From NCBI GenBank assembly GCA_027922465.2, contig BQMF02000096.1, forward strand, positions 744,001-808,000: DNA of 64,000 nt. Reading direction: 5' to 3'. The stretch comes from Turritopsis dohrnii. Taxonomy: Eukaryota > Cnidaria > Hydrozoa > Anthoathecata > Oceaniidae. The notes beneath the pieces were generated by a model, which was not told the origin of the DNA, made no database searches, and saw only the letters and a list, made by a program, of their open reading frames with translations. Positions 11,614 to 23,083 of the stretch are shown piece after piece; position 1 is the stretch's first letter; each line of letters opens with the position of its first letter. The position numbers and the translations under genes were made by a program.

Positions 11614-12387
11614 ATGATGAAGACTTCATTCATAATTTGTTTTCTATTTATGCTTGTGTCATTGCCAATGACAAACGGAGGTAACATGTTTTTATAAGGA
11701 AGGCATATATTACTGTGACTATTGACTTGACTTTCTCACATAAACACATTTTCAGGTGCATGTCGTGTAGGCGGATGCTTAGGAGATCAAAAAGCTGCAA
11801 TGTCCTTCAGAGATATGGTAGCCGACGAAAGAAGTAATGGTGAGCTATCTTCTTCGTCTTTATAACCGTACATTGGTAATGTCAATAACGATGGATCTGT
11901 TAACAAAAGGTACTATAACATTTGATATTTCATAATAGATGCTGCAAGAGGAGTAATTGAAAAAATTCTGAATTACAGAAAAAACTACCACGAGTAAGTA
12001 CAACATTCTAATTATCAACTCATTAAAGTGCAAGAAGGTCATAGGGTATTGTCATAGGGTACTTATTCAAGTTAAACGTTAACCTAACATCGAAAAAGTA
12101 TCTGAAAAATACTTCAATGGCTCATTAACACTTGCATACTCAGTTATTTATGAATGTCGTAAACTTCAGATTAAAACATCCCCTAAAGTCGTTTCCATAA
12201 GGCGGACCCATACGGCGCAATGGTAGTGATGTAATGATTATTTAAGATAAGTTTCAAATTGTCCAAAATTTGCTTGTCAATGGAAAAGCGATGATTTCCC
12301 ATCAGACAGGGTTACACATCCTTCATTTAAAGGTTTTTAACGCAAAATAAACTTTGTTATTATTTCAGAGATCAATGGAGAGATTAA
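11614..12387 (+). CDS. Small putative secreted peptide, four exons
   Basis: Four short exons with GT..AG borders and matching phases: 11614-11680, 11756-11839, 11939-11993 and 12369-12387 (TAA). They join to 74 residues. Two ATGs lie in tandem (11614 and 11617); the first is used here. The start is a classical signal peptide: MMKTS, a hydrophobic run (FIICFLFMLVSL), then PMTNG. The mature part has only two cysteines, in the cluster ACRVGGC, followed by a charged, probably helical tail rich in Arg, Asp and Glu and ending DQWRD. No family is recognised. It could be a peptide hormone, venom-like or antimicrobial peptide precursor, or a lineage-specific secreted protein; no dibasic cleavage site dominates. 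The splice model is seen in the sequence; secretion is inferred and function unknown. Confidence 0.6.
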
Positions 12388-12773
12388 AATACTTCTCGTT
12401 GTGCAATGACTGGCAGATGAACCAAAAGGACATGACTGAATATGTAGAAATTATGTCTTTGAATATAATTGTGATTTGTAATTTTCTTGCACTTAAATAT
12501 AAGACATTATGCTTTCCCAATACTTGAATTTAATATGCAAACGCACATAGAGAAAATCAAACAGGGATTGAAATCTTCTCCTTGTGTAAGAATTGGTAAA
12601 CGAACGAAAAGGAAATGAAAATAGAGGTAGAAAGGAAGCACTTTAGTTGCTTCCCATCTTTCAGAAAATGATAAAGAAAGAGTGGAAATAATAAACAAAT
12701 CTTAGAATAAGATGTTACTCTTTAGTATTCATGTTTTATAACAATTTCGAGCTTTATTTAAATAAAATGATAA
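12388..12773. other. Downstream flank of the peptide gene
   Basis: AT-rich 3' flank; AATAAA hexamers occur near 12693 and 12759. No further exon recognised. Confidence 0.35.
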
Positions 12774-13008
12774 TAGACCTTTTCCGAATTTCCGTTTAAA
12801 CACTGAACTGCAACTGAGTTTCATATCTAACCTCGTTTTTATGCGATTCATTTTTCCACTAATTTCATTACTTTAAAACTTAGCTATAGTCTCTATTATA
12901 CTTAATTCTCATTCCGATAATTAGAAATAGTTTGAATATTAGAAGCGAGGTTAGACACGACAACTCGGCCACAATGCATCGTTTAAACAGAAATTCGAGA
13001 AAGGTCTA
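12774..13008. mobile_element. 235-bp MITE with ~60-bp inverted ends
   Basis: TAGACCTTTCCGAATTTC at the left is inverted at the right as GAAATTCGAGAAAGGTCTA; the similarity continues inward through GTTTAAAC to the CTAACCTCG / CGAGGTTAG pair. The small ORFs here are by-products. Confidence 0.6.
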
Positions 13009-13262
13009 TTGGTTGCTCGGAAAATGGTGGCAGTTTAATGTTAACGATGCCAGCAAATACCAACCGCTCCCATGGCTTGTTTCGTGCTTTGGAATTGAGA
13101 AAACAACACATGTGCTACAATCAATTTTTTCGGTGCAATCACTCTATACATTCACGTAAAGTATACGTTAATGGGCTTACATGCCCAATTAAGAAAGGTG
13201 AAACGAAATCTTTTGCTTCTGCATTAAAATTTGGGAACGGTGGCTTTGAATAAGGATCCGTC

Positions 13263-13594
13263 ACGTAAGATCACATAAAAATCTATACTACAGTAGCGTT
13301 GGCGTGACATCAGATTTTTAATCTATCACGGGAATCATTGCATTACATCCCTAAGCAAACGCGACATTTCTGGGGAAACATCTCAAGATAGAAGCAATAG
13401 GGATAACTGACATTTTTTGGGATCGGTGATACAGGCGATGGGGTGACGAAAGTTTTGGGCCTAAATATTTTTGAGTTGTGTGTCTATGACGTCATCAAAA
13501 TCTTTGATCGACGATACCTCTGCAACGGTTGGTCGTAGAGAAACGATCCCATACACCTTTTTCATCAGTTTTTCGAGCTCTGCAACATGGCTAG
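13263..13594 (+). mobile_element. Helitron fragment (500-bp subfamily)
   Basis: Shares with 15770-16276 the blocks ATAGGGATAACTGACATTTT, ACAGGCGATGGGGTGACGAA and the segment ending TTTTTCGAGCTCTGCAACATGG. It ends CTAG|T, but the GC-rich palindrome is missing. Confidence 0.5.
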
Positions 13595-13959
13595 TAAATA
13601 AATGAGAATGTAAGCAGAGTGCCATCATTCTGTTAACTCAGCAGCCGGTGATATTGAATTTTTTCCGATTTGGGCTTATTCTTATTTTGGCATTTACTTA
13701 TCAAGTTTTTTGAAATACTTATTTACTTTTAACTCCTGACCAGACGATCTCATCAAATATGTTCGTGTGCCTTACTTTTCTGTTTCCAATTCCCAAATGG
13801 AAATTTTCGTCAAGGGATTCGCACACTGGAAAGGCAAATTTGAAAGATCCTACTTTTATTTTAGAAAGTCATAAATTTTGTTGAATTTTGCGGTAAAAAC
13901 CTTCTTAATCGTGGTCATATTCTTCGTTAAGCCATGCGTTTTTTATGGTTATTGTATAG

Positions 13960-14252
13960 TAGCACGCGGCGTTAGTTTTTTTATGATCACGGGGGAATCA
14001 TTTCATTGCATCCCCAATCGAACACGATGTACCCATGGGGAAAATATATTAGTAATCAAAAGGTATAACTGACGTTTCTTGGGGTCGGCGACACAGGTGA
14101 TAGAGTGACGAAAGTTTTGGGCTTAAATATTATTGGGTACTACGGCTATGACGTCATCGTAATCTTTTATCGACGATATCTTTCTAACGGTTGATCGTAG
14201 CGAAACGATCCCATACATTTTTTGATCGGTTTTTCGAGCTGTACAACATGGG
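13960..14252 (+). mobile_element. Helitron fragment (500-bp subfamily)
   Basis: Same internal blocks as the preceding fragment (GATCACGGG, CCCCAATCGAACACGATG, TAACTGACGTTTCTTGGGG, GATCGTAGCGAAACGATCCC). Both termini are lost. Confidence 0.5.
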
Positions 14253-14636
14253 TACATATAATGTAATATTATGAAATGAATGAAGTAAGAATAGATCAGA
14301 AAAAAAGCCACTATTTGTTCTCCACAAATCGGGAAAACTAGTGGAGTCTCACAATCAAATTACTCCGGGTATCGAGCCTTATGTTTTAAATAACATTTAA
14401 ATATCTATCATCATATTTATTGTCATGTAGTATAAACGCTATTTGCATCCAAATCCATAGTCACGTGATTGGCGAGATTTAGCAGATCTTTTATTATTAA
14501 TCATTTTTAAAATGGCGACAAAGTTTTTCTTGTTGGACGCGCTGTTTCCACTGAGCTTTCAAAAAAAATGTTCTTGACTTTCAGTGCATTCATTCTACAT
14601 TTTCGAAATAGTCATTTTTGAGGTAAAATTTTTTAA

Positions 14637-15131
14637 TTACCGTAAATGATCGAATAAGCGCCCCCTTCCAAATAACCGCCCCTTTCGAATAAGCGCCCCC
14701 TCCTTTCAGGTGAATTTTGAAATAAGTGCCCCTACTCAAATAAGCGCCCCTGGGCGATTATTTGAGTACATAAATAAGAGCAAAAGGGGGCGCTTATTTG
14801 AGTTTTTGTACAATAGAAAACAACAAGTATTTAAAAGAATATAGCTTTCTTTTTTATTTCCTTTTCATGCTCAAATTTCATTTCAAAATATTCATATTTT
14901 TCTTTTTTCTTCAATATTCACTGTATATATCTTCTGTTTCTGTAAATATTACTCGAAACCTTTATATATTTTCTTACTATTTATGATACAAAAAAATTAA
15001 AGTTTAACAAAAACACAGTATTTTAAATAAGCGCCCCTACTCGAATAAGCGCCCCTTTCGAATAAGGGCCCACTCTAAAAATTGAATTTTTAAATAAGCG
15101 CCCCGGGCGCTTATTTGATCATTTACGGTAA
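14637..15131. mobile_element. MITE with TTACCGTAAATGATC inverted ends
   Basis: The left end TTACCGTAAATGATCGAA is inverted at the right as TTTGATCATTTACGGTAA. Both arms are arrays of AAATAAGCGCCCC-type units, so the element can fold into a long hairpin around an AT-rich core. The 62-residue ORF at 14798 lies in that core and is low-complexity. Confidence 0.7.
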
Positions 15132-15769
15132 ATGGCGTATAAGAAATCACTGTCGTTTGGATGCTTTTATAATCAGAGAAGTAAAAAAGACAACGCAAGG
15201 TCATGTTATTCTCTGTCCATTTACTGTTTTGCGTTACAGTTTAAATACCGTCCCGTTGAAATCAATCGATTTCAAAGCACATGAATCATCGATTTGCTTT
15301 CAAGTACCATTTTGTGATGGTATTCAATGTTTGCTTTAGTATGTCTTGGTAAACAATTCTGTTTTATATTGCCATTTGTTTTATGCTGAAGTACACTTCT
15401 CTTCTGCGTATAAATATATTCCGTGTTATATTGCTATTTGTTTCTGTGTTAAATCTTCTGCATGTAAAAAACATAATTTCAGTCAAGAGCAGAGCATTTT
15501 AAGCATTTAGATGATTCAGATTCTTTATGATTTCGATGTTTGGTCGTGTTTCAAGTTTCCAAAAAATTATTCCAGGAGTAAATGTTAAGTATTTCGATAT
15601 TTTAATTATTTTGATGTTTGGTTCTTTCCGGGGGAAATTTATTTTACTGAGCCTTTTCTGCGGTTCAGCTCACATTGATTAAAACTGGTAAAAAAATTTT
15701 ACCCAAGTCACTAGTCTTATTATACTAATCCGCGTTGTGCATACCACTTTTATTTTAGAAAGTGATATA
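15132..15769. other. No gene recognised
   Basis: AT-rich spacer; similar short phrases (GTTATATTGC, TTTGTTT...TGCTGAAGT) recur within 15360-15480, suggesting an old local duplication. Confidence 0.3.
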
Positions 15770-16276
15770 TCTATATATTAATAGCCAATTCTCTGTCTGT
15801 CTGTCTGTTTGTTTGTTTGTTTGTTTGTAAGTCACGCAAAATGGTAGATGTGAACTGCGAAAGAAATCGTAGAGTCAGCAATGTAAGATCACACATAAAT
15901 TATTTCTCTTCTTGTGCGCGACGTCAGTGTGAAACCATTGTATTGAAGCCCTAATCGAATGCGACGTTTATGGAAAATTTTCTCGATAACCAATAGGGAT
16001 AACTGACGTTTTTTGGGGTCCGCGATACAGGCGATGGGGTGACGAAAAATTTGGGTCTAAATTTTTTGGCAAGGGGACTGTGACGTCATCAAAATCTTTG
16101 AACAATGATATCTCTGTAACGGTTGATCGTAGCGGAACGATCCCCTACATTTTTTTATCAGTTTTTTGAGCTCTACAACATGGGAACACTTTCGGTTGCC
16201 AATTCATTAATTTTATTTTTCGTGAAGTCAACGCATGCTTAACATGGGCGGCGAACGACGCCGCCTTGGCGGCTAG
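15770..16276 (+). mobile_element. Complete 507-bp non-autonomous Helitron
   Basis: Starts TCTATATATTAATAGCC after an A, carries a CTGT/TTTG microsatellite, and ends with the palindrome GCCGCCTTGGCGGC followed by TAG and T. TC start, near-terminal hairpin and CTAG|T end with no target duplication are the Helitron hallmarks. It is nearly the same as 5687-6185 on the other strand, implying recent activity of the subfamily. No Rep/helicase is encoded. Confidence 0.8.
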
Positions 16277-16654
16277 TTTAGTTTTTATTTACTGTCAACG
16301 TTTTCTTGTCCGCGTAAAACCACGTACATGCGAGAGACACTTTTTTCACGATTAGTATAAAAGCACGTGATATTTGATGTCAGTTTTTTATGATCACGGG
16401 AGAATCATTGCATTAGTGGGATTCGGAAAAATCATGTTTTGTTTACACGAAACTATTTTTCTATAGATTTGTAGGGAATTGTATACAACTTTGTAGAGTT
16501 GTTTGTGATTTTTTCCCTACAAAGTCATTAGAAACTTTACATCAACACTTGAAATAAGCGTGCAAAGTAATGATGTTTCTTTTGATACAACAAAAGACTT
16601 TAAATCTCTGAAGTACCGTTTTAGTAGAACAGTTTTAAAAAAACTCTCACAAGT

Positions 16655-16811
16655 AAATGTTTTTCCCAGCAAACCCGATAGCTGGTAAATAATTTCCCGA
16701 CGTTTCTGGGAACGAGGTTGAGCATGCGCGGACGCATGGCCATAAAATGGGCGTTGTGGATATCTGTTATTCTCTCGGATCTCTCAACATACACAGTGTC
16801 ATAAGTTTTTT
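16655..16811 (+). repeat. Split direct repeat A1
   Basis: Runs from AAATGTTTTTCCCAGC to CAGTGTCATAAGTTTTT and recurs as A2 at 27378-27535 with a handful of differences. The gag ORF starts inside it at 16747. Confidence 0.8.
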
Positions 16812-17517
16812 GTTGACTGTATCTTTCTTCAACATGACTGATTCATCCGCATTGTTAGAAGAGTTAACAGTAAGAATTAACCAGATTGTGAGAGATTCTA
16901 TTTCTGTTATTAAAGAAGATATCGTTAGAGAAGTAACCGCCGCTGGGAAGAGATCATTGACTGAAGAATCCCAAAGTATCGCAAAAAAGGTGAAAGCTGC
17001 TGAAATCCCTTCTTTCAAACGTGCTTACAATAAACAGCAATACGAGCATAACAATAAAGTTGAACAGGTTTTATTTGATGCTGAACTTGCGTTAGGGAAT
17101 GGGGATGAAGAAAAAGTTAAGGAAAAGTTGGAGGAAGGTAAGACCTTAATTGCGAAAAGGCAAAAATTTATTAAGATAGCGGATAGGGAGGATGATGATT
17201 GGGAAGTTGTGAGATGCTATACTTCTGATACCCTTGCTGATAACTCTGAGGACGAGAAACGCATTAATAGGTCTAGGCGTCAAGCAGCAGCTAACAAGAA
17301 GAAAAATTCTGATAATAGAAGAAAACGTCTAAATAAGGACATTCGTTCTAGTGAAAACTTTTATACCAAACGAGAATCTTTTGATGTTACTCCGGTCCAA
17401 AGGTTTAAAGCGAGAAGTGAATTTTTAAATTTTAGATCCTCTTGTTTCTTATGTGGAGAGAGAGGACATTTTGTTGCCTCCTGCCCAAGAAACAAACCAC
17501 GGAATTCTGGACAGTAG
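16747..17517 (+). CDS. Gag-like protein of the DIRS-type element
   Basis: 256 codons from ATG 16747 to TAG 17515-17517. The N-terminal third has a helical, acidic stretch beginning about residue 30 (an initiation at the later Met, MTDSSALLEEL, would remove the A1-encoded leader). The middle is highly charged with Lys/Arg/Glu tracts. Near the C terminus a CCHC zinc knuckle is visible: CFLCGERGHFVASCP, spacing C-x2-C-x4-H-x4-C. This is the nucleocapsid-type RNA-binding motif of retroelement Gag proteins. Right after the stop another frame stays open briefly (from ILDSRDYEYE) and may be the start of the original pol ORF. The zinc knuckle is seen directly; the Gag role is inferred from it and from position. 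Confidence 0.75.
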   Translation: MGVVDICYSLGSLNIHSVISFLLTVSFFNMTDSSALLEELTVRINQIVRDSISVIKEDIVREVTAAGKRSLTEESQSIAKKVKAAEIPSFKRAYNKQQYEHNNKVEQVLFDAELALGNGDEEKVKEKLEEGKTLIAKRQKFIKIADREDDDWEVVRCYTSDTLADNSEDEKRINRSRRQAAANKKKNSDNRRKRLNKDIRSSENFYTKRESFDVTPVQRFKARSEFLNFRSSCFLCGERGHFVASCPRNKPRNSGQ

Positions 17518-17601
17518 AGATTATGAATACGAAACCTCAGAAAATGTATATTCTGTTGTGGGAAAGTTGAGAAAACAGGCTACACATACAAACCCAGGCC
17601 T
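17518..17601 (+). pseudogene. Deletion junction where reverse transcriptase should be
   Basis: Only about 90 bp separate the gag stop from the first RNase H strand (GKIVFTDASS). DIRS-order elements normally carry a reverse transcriptase of several hundred residues here. No YxDD-like motif was seen in any frame, so the domain has been deleted. Confidence 0.6.
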
Positions 17602-18402
17602 GTGACGGGAAAAATTGTTTTCACTGATGCTAGTAGTACCGGCTATGGTGGTTTTATTTTTGAAAGGTTAAGTCAAAAACTTTGTGCAGGAAAATTTTCT
17701 TTAACCGAGCAAACAACAAGTTCTACACTCAGGGAGCTTCTAGCTGTTAAGTATGTCTTATCTAGTTTTCGTCACCAACTTACCTCCGAGTCTGTTAATA
17801 TTCATTTGGATAGTCTTAACGCGACACGTATTCTTTCCGTTGGTAGCTGTAAAAAGTATTTACATGACGTGGCTGTCGACATATTCAAATTTTGCTTGCA
17901 GCATGATATCAAATTAATCCCAAAGTGGATTCCCAGAGAACAAAACGTAATTGCTGATAATTTAAGTAAATGCACCGATTCTGACAATTGGGGAATTGAT
18001 TACACGACTTTTAGCACGCTTGATAGATTATATGGCCCTTTCACGGTCGATAGATTTGCTGACGACAAGAATAGAAAAGTAGAAGTATTCAATTCAAAAT
18101 TTTATTGTTCTGGCACTTCAGGAGTTGACGCTTTTACTTTAGATTGGCGTAATGAAAACAATTGGATTTGTCCTCCAGTTAACCTAATCGGTTCTGTCTT
18201 TAGGCACATGCGCCTTTGTAGATGCAGTGGTACAGTTTTAGTCCCTTTGTGGAAATCCGCTTATTTTTGGCCACTGATTTATCCAGACGGCGTTCATCTG
18301 GCTTCATTTGTGAAGCATTTCACTGTTGTTAGTCCTTTTTACATTGCATTTTCTGAAAACACTGTTTTCTCTGGGTACACCAATTTTAACGCCATAGCAT
18401 GA
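17602..18402 (+). pseudogene. RNase H domain of DIRS-type Pol
   Basis: Open for 266 codons, without an ATG: the first codon is GTG and the frame is also open upstream, as expected for the tail of a larger Pol whose front is deleted. RNase H landmarks are present: the first acidic strand (VFTDASSTGYGGF), the RELLAV helix with the catalytic Glu, the strand with INIHLDS-like sequence (NIHLDSLNATR) carrying the next Asp, and WIPREQNVIADNLSK with the final His/Asn-Asp region. The ~120 residues after it (from GPFTVDRFADD) match the conserved C-terminal extension seen in DIRS Pol proteins. It ends at TGA 18400-18402. The enzyme would degrade RNA in RNA/DNA hybrids during reverse transcription. Confidence 0.75.
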
Positions 18403-18545
18403 TTTGTATCTTTTTCTGAATAGATACGATTTCTGACTAATCGGTCTCCTTTCTCGATTAACTATGTTTACTATTAATTACTTAGATAAGACAGACTTTT
18501 GGAACCAGATATTCCATTCCTGGACGAAAGGAGTTACAGTCTAGG

Positions 18546-18722
18546 TTTGTATTTCCTAGACAGGAGGCTTCACAGCCACCAGAATTGTATTCCCTAGACG
18601 GGAGGCTTTACAGCCAAGATTGGTATTCCCTAGACGGGAGGCTTTACAGCCGTCATCTGTATTCCCTAGACGGGAGGCTTTACAGCCCAGGTTTGTATTC
18701 TTTAAATAGGAGGCTTTACAGC
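18546..18722 (+). repeat. ~38-bp tandem repeats after RNase H
   Basis: Five units built on GTATTCCCTAGACGGGAGGC followed by TTTACAGCC, separated by variable 8-12-bp spacers; a weaker sixth unit lies just upstream (18507-18540). The array sits within the retroelement, between the RNase H ORF and the inserted tandem repeat. It has the look of short repeats with spacers, but five units next to a Pol ORF in an intron-bearing genome is not a CRISPR array. Confidence 0.7.
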
Positions 18723-18867
18723 AAAGAGTTGCAGTGCATCAAAGTTAATTAATTCATTAATTACGGTAGCAGCGTAAGCGAATACCGTATTAAAACACCC
18801 TTGGACTCCTACTACTACTACTACTACTGCTACTACTACTACTACTACGGCCGAAACGGCAGTTTTT

Positions 18868-19996
18868 TATGAAGTTAGATCGACGCCAAAATCTCGTTTA
18901 TCAAGTCGTCGAGTCGTTTTAGATGTTGACTCGTGACGTCATTTATCGTTTTAGAAGTTAACGGGGTTCACAATAAGTCGACATACAATTCGTCGAGTCG
19001 TTTTAGATGAACACTCGTTTTTCAATTTGAAGCGTTTTAGAAGTTGGGGTCGCTAGATGCTGTGTAATTGAAGCGCTTCGGAAGATTAGCCGTTTTAGAT
19101 GTTCAGTCGGTTCAGAAAATGAGGCGGTGCAACCTGATTACCAGTTTCTCCTAGTCAGTGTTAGATGTTACACGAAAACAGAAGTTTGTGTCATATTTAC
19201 ATAAGTTTACCCACAGGCCTTTATGTTTACAAGTTGCATAAAGCATGGACAGTTGCACCCTTGTTTATGGAGAGGACCCTAACCGACTATGAAAGAATTC
19301 TTTTCTTTGAGTTACATTTGATTGTTTGTTAGAATTGATTTGAAGGATCCTTTATCTTCTTCTGGTAATGTTAAAAAATTGTTGCTTCAAAGATTTTTCA
19401 TTCATTGTGGATGCCCAAACTAGCTTTGAAATTCATTAAATTTTGTAGGTTTTGTCAAGTGAGCCTCCGTTAGTAGCCTCCGTTAAGCCTCCGTTAAGCC
19501 TCCGTTAAGCCTCCGTTAATGACTTGATGAACAGTTTATGGCATAAAATATATATGATAGGGGGGAATCATTTATCATTTTATTTTGATTATTGCGAATA
19601 CTTTAATAAACTCAACTCATCTTACAATCTGTAGTAAAGTCTCAAAAACATAATAACTTTGAAAGCGACGGTATGGCAGAACCACTATATATCACCTGAT
19701 TTCAAGTAAGCGACTCACGAACAATGTCATTCGGAATAAACAGATCACGAAATTTTAATAGCTCTTGATATGAAAGACCGACAAATTTTGGAGAACGGGT
19801 CATCATCTAAAACGAACAAACTTCTAAAACGCCTCCAATTGAAAAACGAATGTTCATCTAAAACGACCCGACGACTTGAATGTCGACTCATTGTGAACCG
19901 CGTTAACTTCTAAAACGACCAATGACGTCATGAGTCAACATCTAAAACGATTGGACGACTTGGCAAACGAGATTTTGGCGTCGAATTAACTTCATA
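18868..19996. mobile_element. Non-autonomous element with ~180-bp TIRs
   Basis: Starts TATGAAGTTA and ends TAACTTCATA; the arms stay complementary for about 180 bp (to roughly 19050 and from 19815). The flanking duplication is GTTTTT (18862-18867 and 19997-20002), and the uninterrupted site survives in repeat-T copy 2 at 25418-25423. Each arm contains iterations of TCGTTTTAGATG / CGTTTTAGAAGTT, as if built from transposase-binding sites. The core contains a tandem AGCCTCCGTTA array at 19463-19519 and no ORF. The superfamily is not identified. Confidence 0.75.
19463..19519 (+). repeat. 11-bp tandem repeat AGCCTCCGTTA
   Basis: About four consecutive units within the core of the long-TIR element. 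Confidence 0.7.
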
Positions 19997-20421
19997 GTTT
20001 TTAGCCTACGATTTAGAGTATGCGAATCCCCACTAAAAACTCAATATACATTCTAATAAACGAACGCTACCTTTTGAATTTTCGAAGGTTTTCAATCACA
20101 TACATTTAAAATACGTTTTCTTTGATATTTTATCACTTAATTGATGAAGGAATGGGTATTAACCAAATAGGTCTACATAAAACTGGGACTTTTAGTTACT
20201 TTTATGGTACTGAATCAATGAACTTTGGCACTTGAAAATAGATATGTTTTTCGTGTCAGCATAGTCACAAGAAAAAAGATAGTCTGGAAATTCGACCCGA
20301 TTCGGGCCGTCTCTATCTTTATCATGAATTTCGTTTCAAATTCGTTCCCAACCTACTTTTGAGTGCATAGCGCGAAAGTTTAAAAAACATTTTTAAGGAG
20401 AATCAGTGGGGAAATGCAAAC

Positions 20422-23083
20422 ATGCCTGGTGCTAATTGTGCTATTTTTGGCTGTGCAACTTCCAGAAAGTGTAAAGGAATATCCCTTTTTCGTGTACCGA
20501 CTGGAGACGACGAATATAGTACACAATGGAGAGAAAAAATTGTGAATATTATTATCAGAGATCGTGTTGTTGATCAGAGCTTGAAGAATCAGATTGAAAA
20601 AAGAACTTTGTATACTTGCGAGCTGCATTATCTCGAGGAGCATTTAATTCGAAACGAGACTAAAACAACGAGAGTACCTGGTGTCTTACCTACCATAAAT
20701 CTACCTGTAAAATCCATCCCTAGCTCATCATTTCCACAGAGATCGACTGCAAGTATTCAGAAAAGGGAAGCATGTATACCCCCTGCATCACAAGTAGATT
20801 CAACTTACTACAAATCTTTCTCTGATTTCAAAACAAGGATATGTTCACTAAAACTCGCTCCTGGGTGGGTTGTCAATAATAAATCTGATAATTTAGTGCA
20901 GATATGCTTTTTGGAAAATGAACATAGCATTCCAAAATTTGAAATATACGTGGACAGAGATCTGAGCTACAAAATAAGAGTCTACAACTGGTTATTGTCA
21001 CAAGATCATTCCCTGATGAAATTATATGGTGCCTCAATGAAAAATATCTCTCTGCAAATCCTCATATCTGCAATTTCAAAATTTGGAATATGTGAAGGGG
21101 TGACAACTCATAAGTCAGAATCCCTGTTACGACATCTTGTGCCAAAAGTTTTTGTTGAATCATCCACATTACCACTGTTACAGTCAGAGTATTTGAGACC
21201 TCAGAAATGTCATGTTCTTTGTGAATCACATAAATGCCAAATATGTTTAACTAATGAAAAACAACATGAAAGATTACTGGAGAAAAAAGTTGAAAGATCA
21301 TTAATTCCTGCAAAGGCAAAGGCTCCTGTTTCTCTCACATCACCAGAACGTATCAAATTAACATTGCAACATCAAAGATTAAAAAATAAAGAACTTGAAG
21401 TTAGAATTAAAACACTGCAAAGTGAACTTCACATGTCATCCATTTCGGTTAACAAAAATTTGAGTGATGATTTGGTAACTATCATGTCGAATGCAGATCG
21501 TAACAAAGTTACACCATTTATGAAATTCTTCTGGGAAGAACAACAGAAATATATACAAAGTTCCTCTTCAGGTGTGCGTTATCATCCCATGATCATCCGA
21601 TACTGTTTATCTTTAGCTGCTAAATCTGCTTCAGCTTATGATGATATACGCTTTAATGAAAAAACTGGCACTGGTTTTCTCATTTTACCAAGCAGACGAC
21701 GGTTGAGGGATTATAAGAATTACATCAGACCAGAACGAGGATTCAACAAACATATCATCACAGAGTTACAGCAAAAAATCGAAAACTTTTCTGATGCTGA
21801 AAAATATATGGTCCTTCTTTTCGATGAAATGAAAATTCAAGAGAATCTTGTATGGGATAAACACACTGGTGAGTTAATTGGATATGTTGATCTTGGCGAT
21901 CCATCTTTAAATTATGCTGCACTTAATAAAGTCAGCGATATTGCAACACATGTGCTGGTATTCATGCTTCGAAGTATTGTCAACCCGTTTAAATTTAGTT
22001 TAGCAAATTTTGCTACTGTTGGAGCATCAGCAAGTCAAATCTTCCCATTGTTTTGGAAAGCAGTGAGTATTTGTGAGCTGCAATGTGGAGTTAAAGTTGT
22101 TGCTGTTACATGTGATGGGGCATCACCGAATAGAAAGTTTTTTCGAATGCATTTTATTATGAACAGTGTAGATGATGGCAATCCTGCAGTTGATGTAACA
22201 TACCGTACATTAAATTTATTTGCACATGAGAAACGATTCATATATTTCATCTCTGACCCGCCACATCTCATTAAAACAGCTCGTAACTGCCTAGCAAATT
22301 CAGGATCTGGTAAACACACACGTGTGATGTGGAATGATGGAGCATGCCTACTTTGGAATCATATAGCCGAAATATTTTATGAAGATCAAGCATGTGGATT
22401 GGCATTATTACCAAAGTTAACACACGAACATATTCATTTGACACCTTACTCAGTCATGAATGTACGTTTAGCTGCACAAGTATTGAGTTCTAGTGTCAGC
22501 AAAGTGTTAGCAGAATATGGTCCTCCTGATGCAGCTGCTACAGCGAAATTCTGTTCTATGCTGGATAATTTTTTTGATATTGTTAATGTGAAAAATCCAA
22601 ACTCACAGCTTGAAACCATTTCTTGCTCCTTTTACATCAGTCAATGACCCACGGTTTTCCTGGTTGCGAAATGTATTCCTGAAATACTTCACTGATTGGC
22701 AAAACTCCATCGAACATCGTGCAGGGAATTTCAACAAAGCAGCACGAAGTAGTATGTTCATATCTTGGCAGACATATGAAGGATTAAAAATTACTGTGAA
22801 TTCTATTATCGAATGTGTTCAATTTCTGTTAAATCATGCTGTTGGTGGTTATGTACTGACAGAGCGTTTTTGTCAAGATCCTCTCGAAAATTATTTTGGG
22901 AGACAGCGAGCCATGGGATCACGTAAAGATAATCCTTCACTGAGAGATATTGGTTACCATGATAACACCATCAGAAACCAAAAAGTGTTCAGACCAATTG
23001 CAAGTGGAAATTCTGAGGACCATGGTCAAGTAGAATTTAGTGATGTTCCATTACCATGTCGAAAGAAGGCTAAAAAAGATTAA
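20422..23083 (+). pseudogene. P-element-like transposase with THAP domain, frameshifted
   Basis: ATG 20422 opens 741 codons to TGA at 22645-22647; the coding sense continues in another frame from about 22610 to TAA at 23081-23083 (157 codons), so one frameshift near 22610-22640 splits a protein of roughly 890 residues. Residues 1-80 are a THAP zinc-binding DNA-binding domain: [11 protein letters not shown] at the start and YTCELHY with the final Cys/His. A coiled-coil follows (about residues 310-340). The middle contains the RNase H-like catalytic region with candidate acidic residues in [10 protein letters not shown] and [14 protein letters not shown], and the [11 protein letters not shown] segment typical of P transposases. 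The separated C terminus keeps YVLTERFCQDPLENYFGRQR, the diagnostic end motif. P transposases cut and paste using GTP. The frameshift makes this copy inactive unless it is a sequencing error. Confidence 0.85.

Noticed and set aside
18546..18722. CRISPR-like repeat/spacer pattern
   Set aside because: Only five units, imperfect repeats and short variable spacers, inside a retroelement in an intron-bearing genome with no cas gene.
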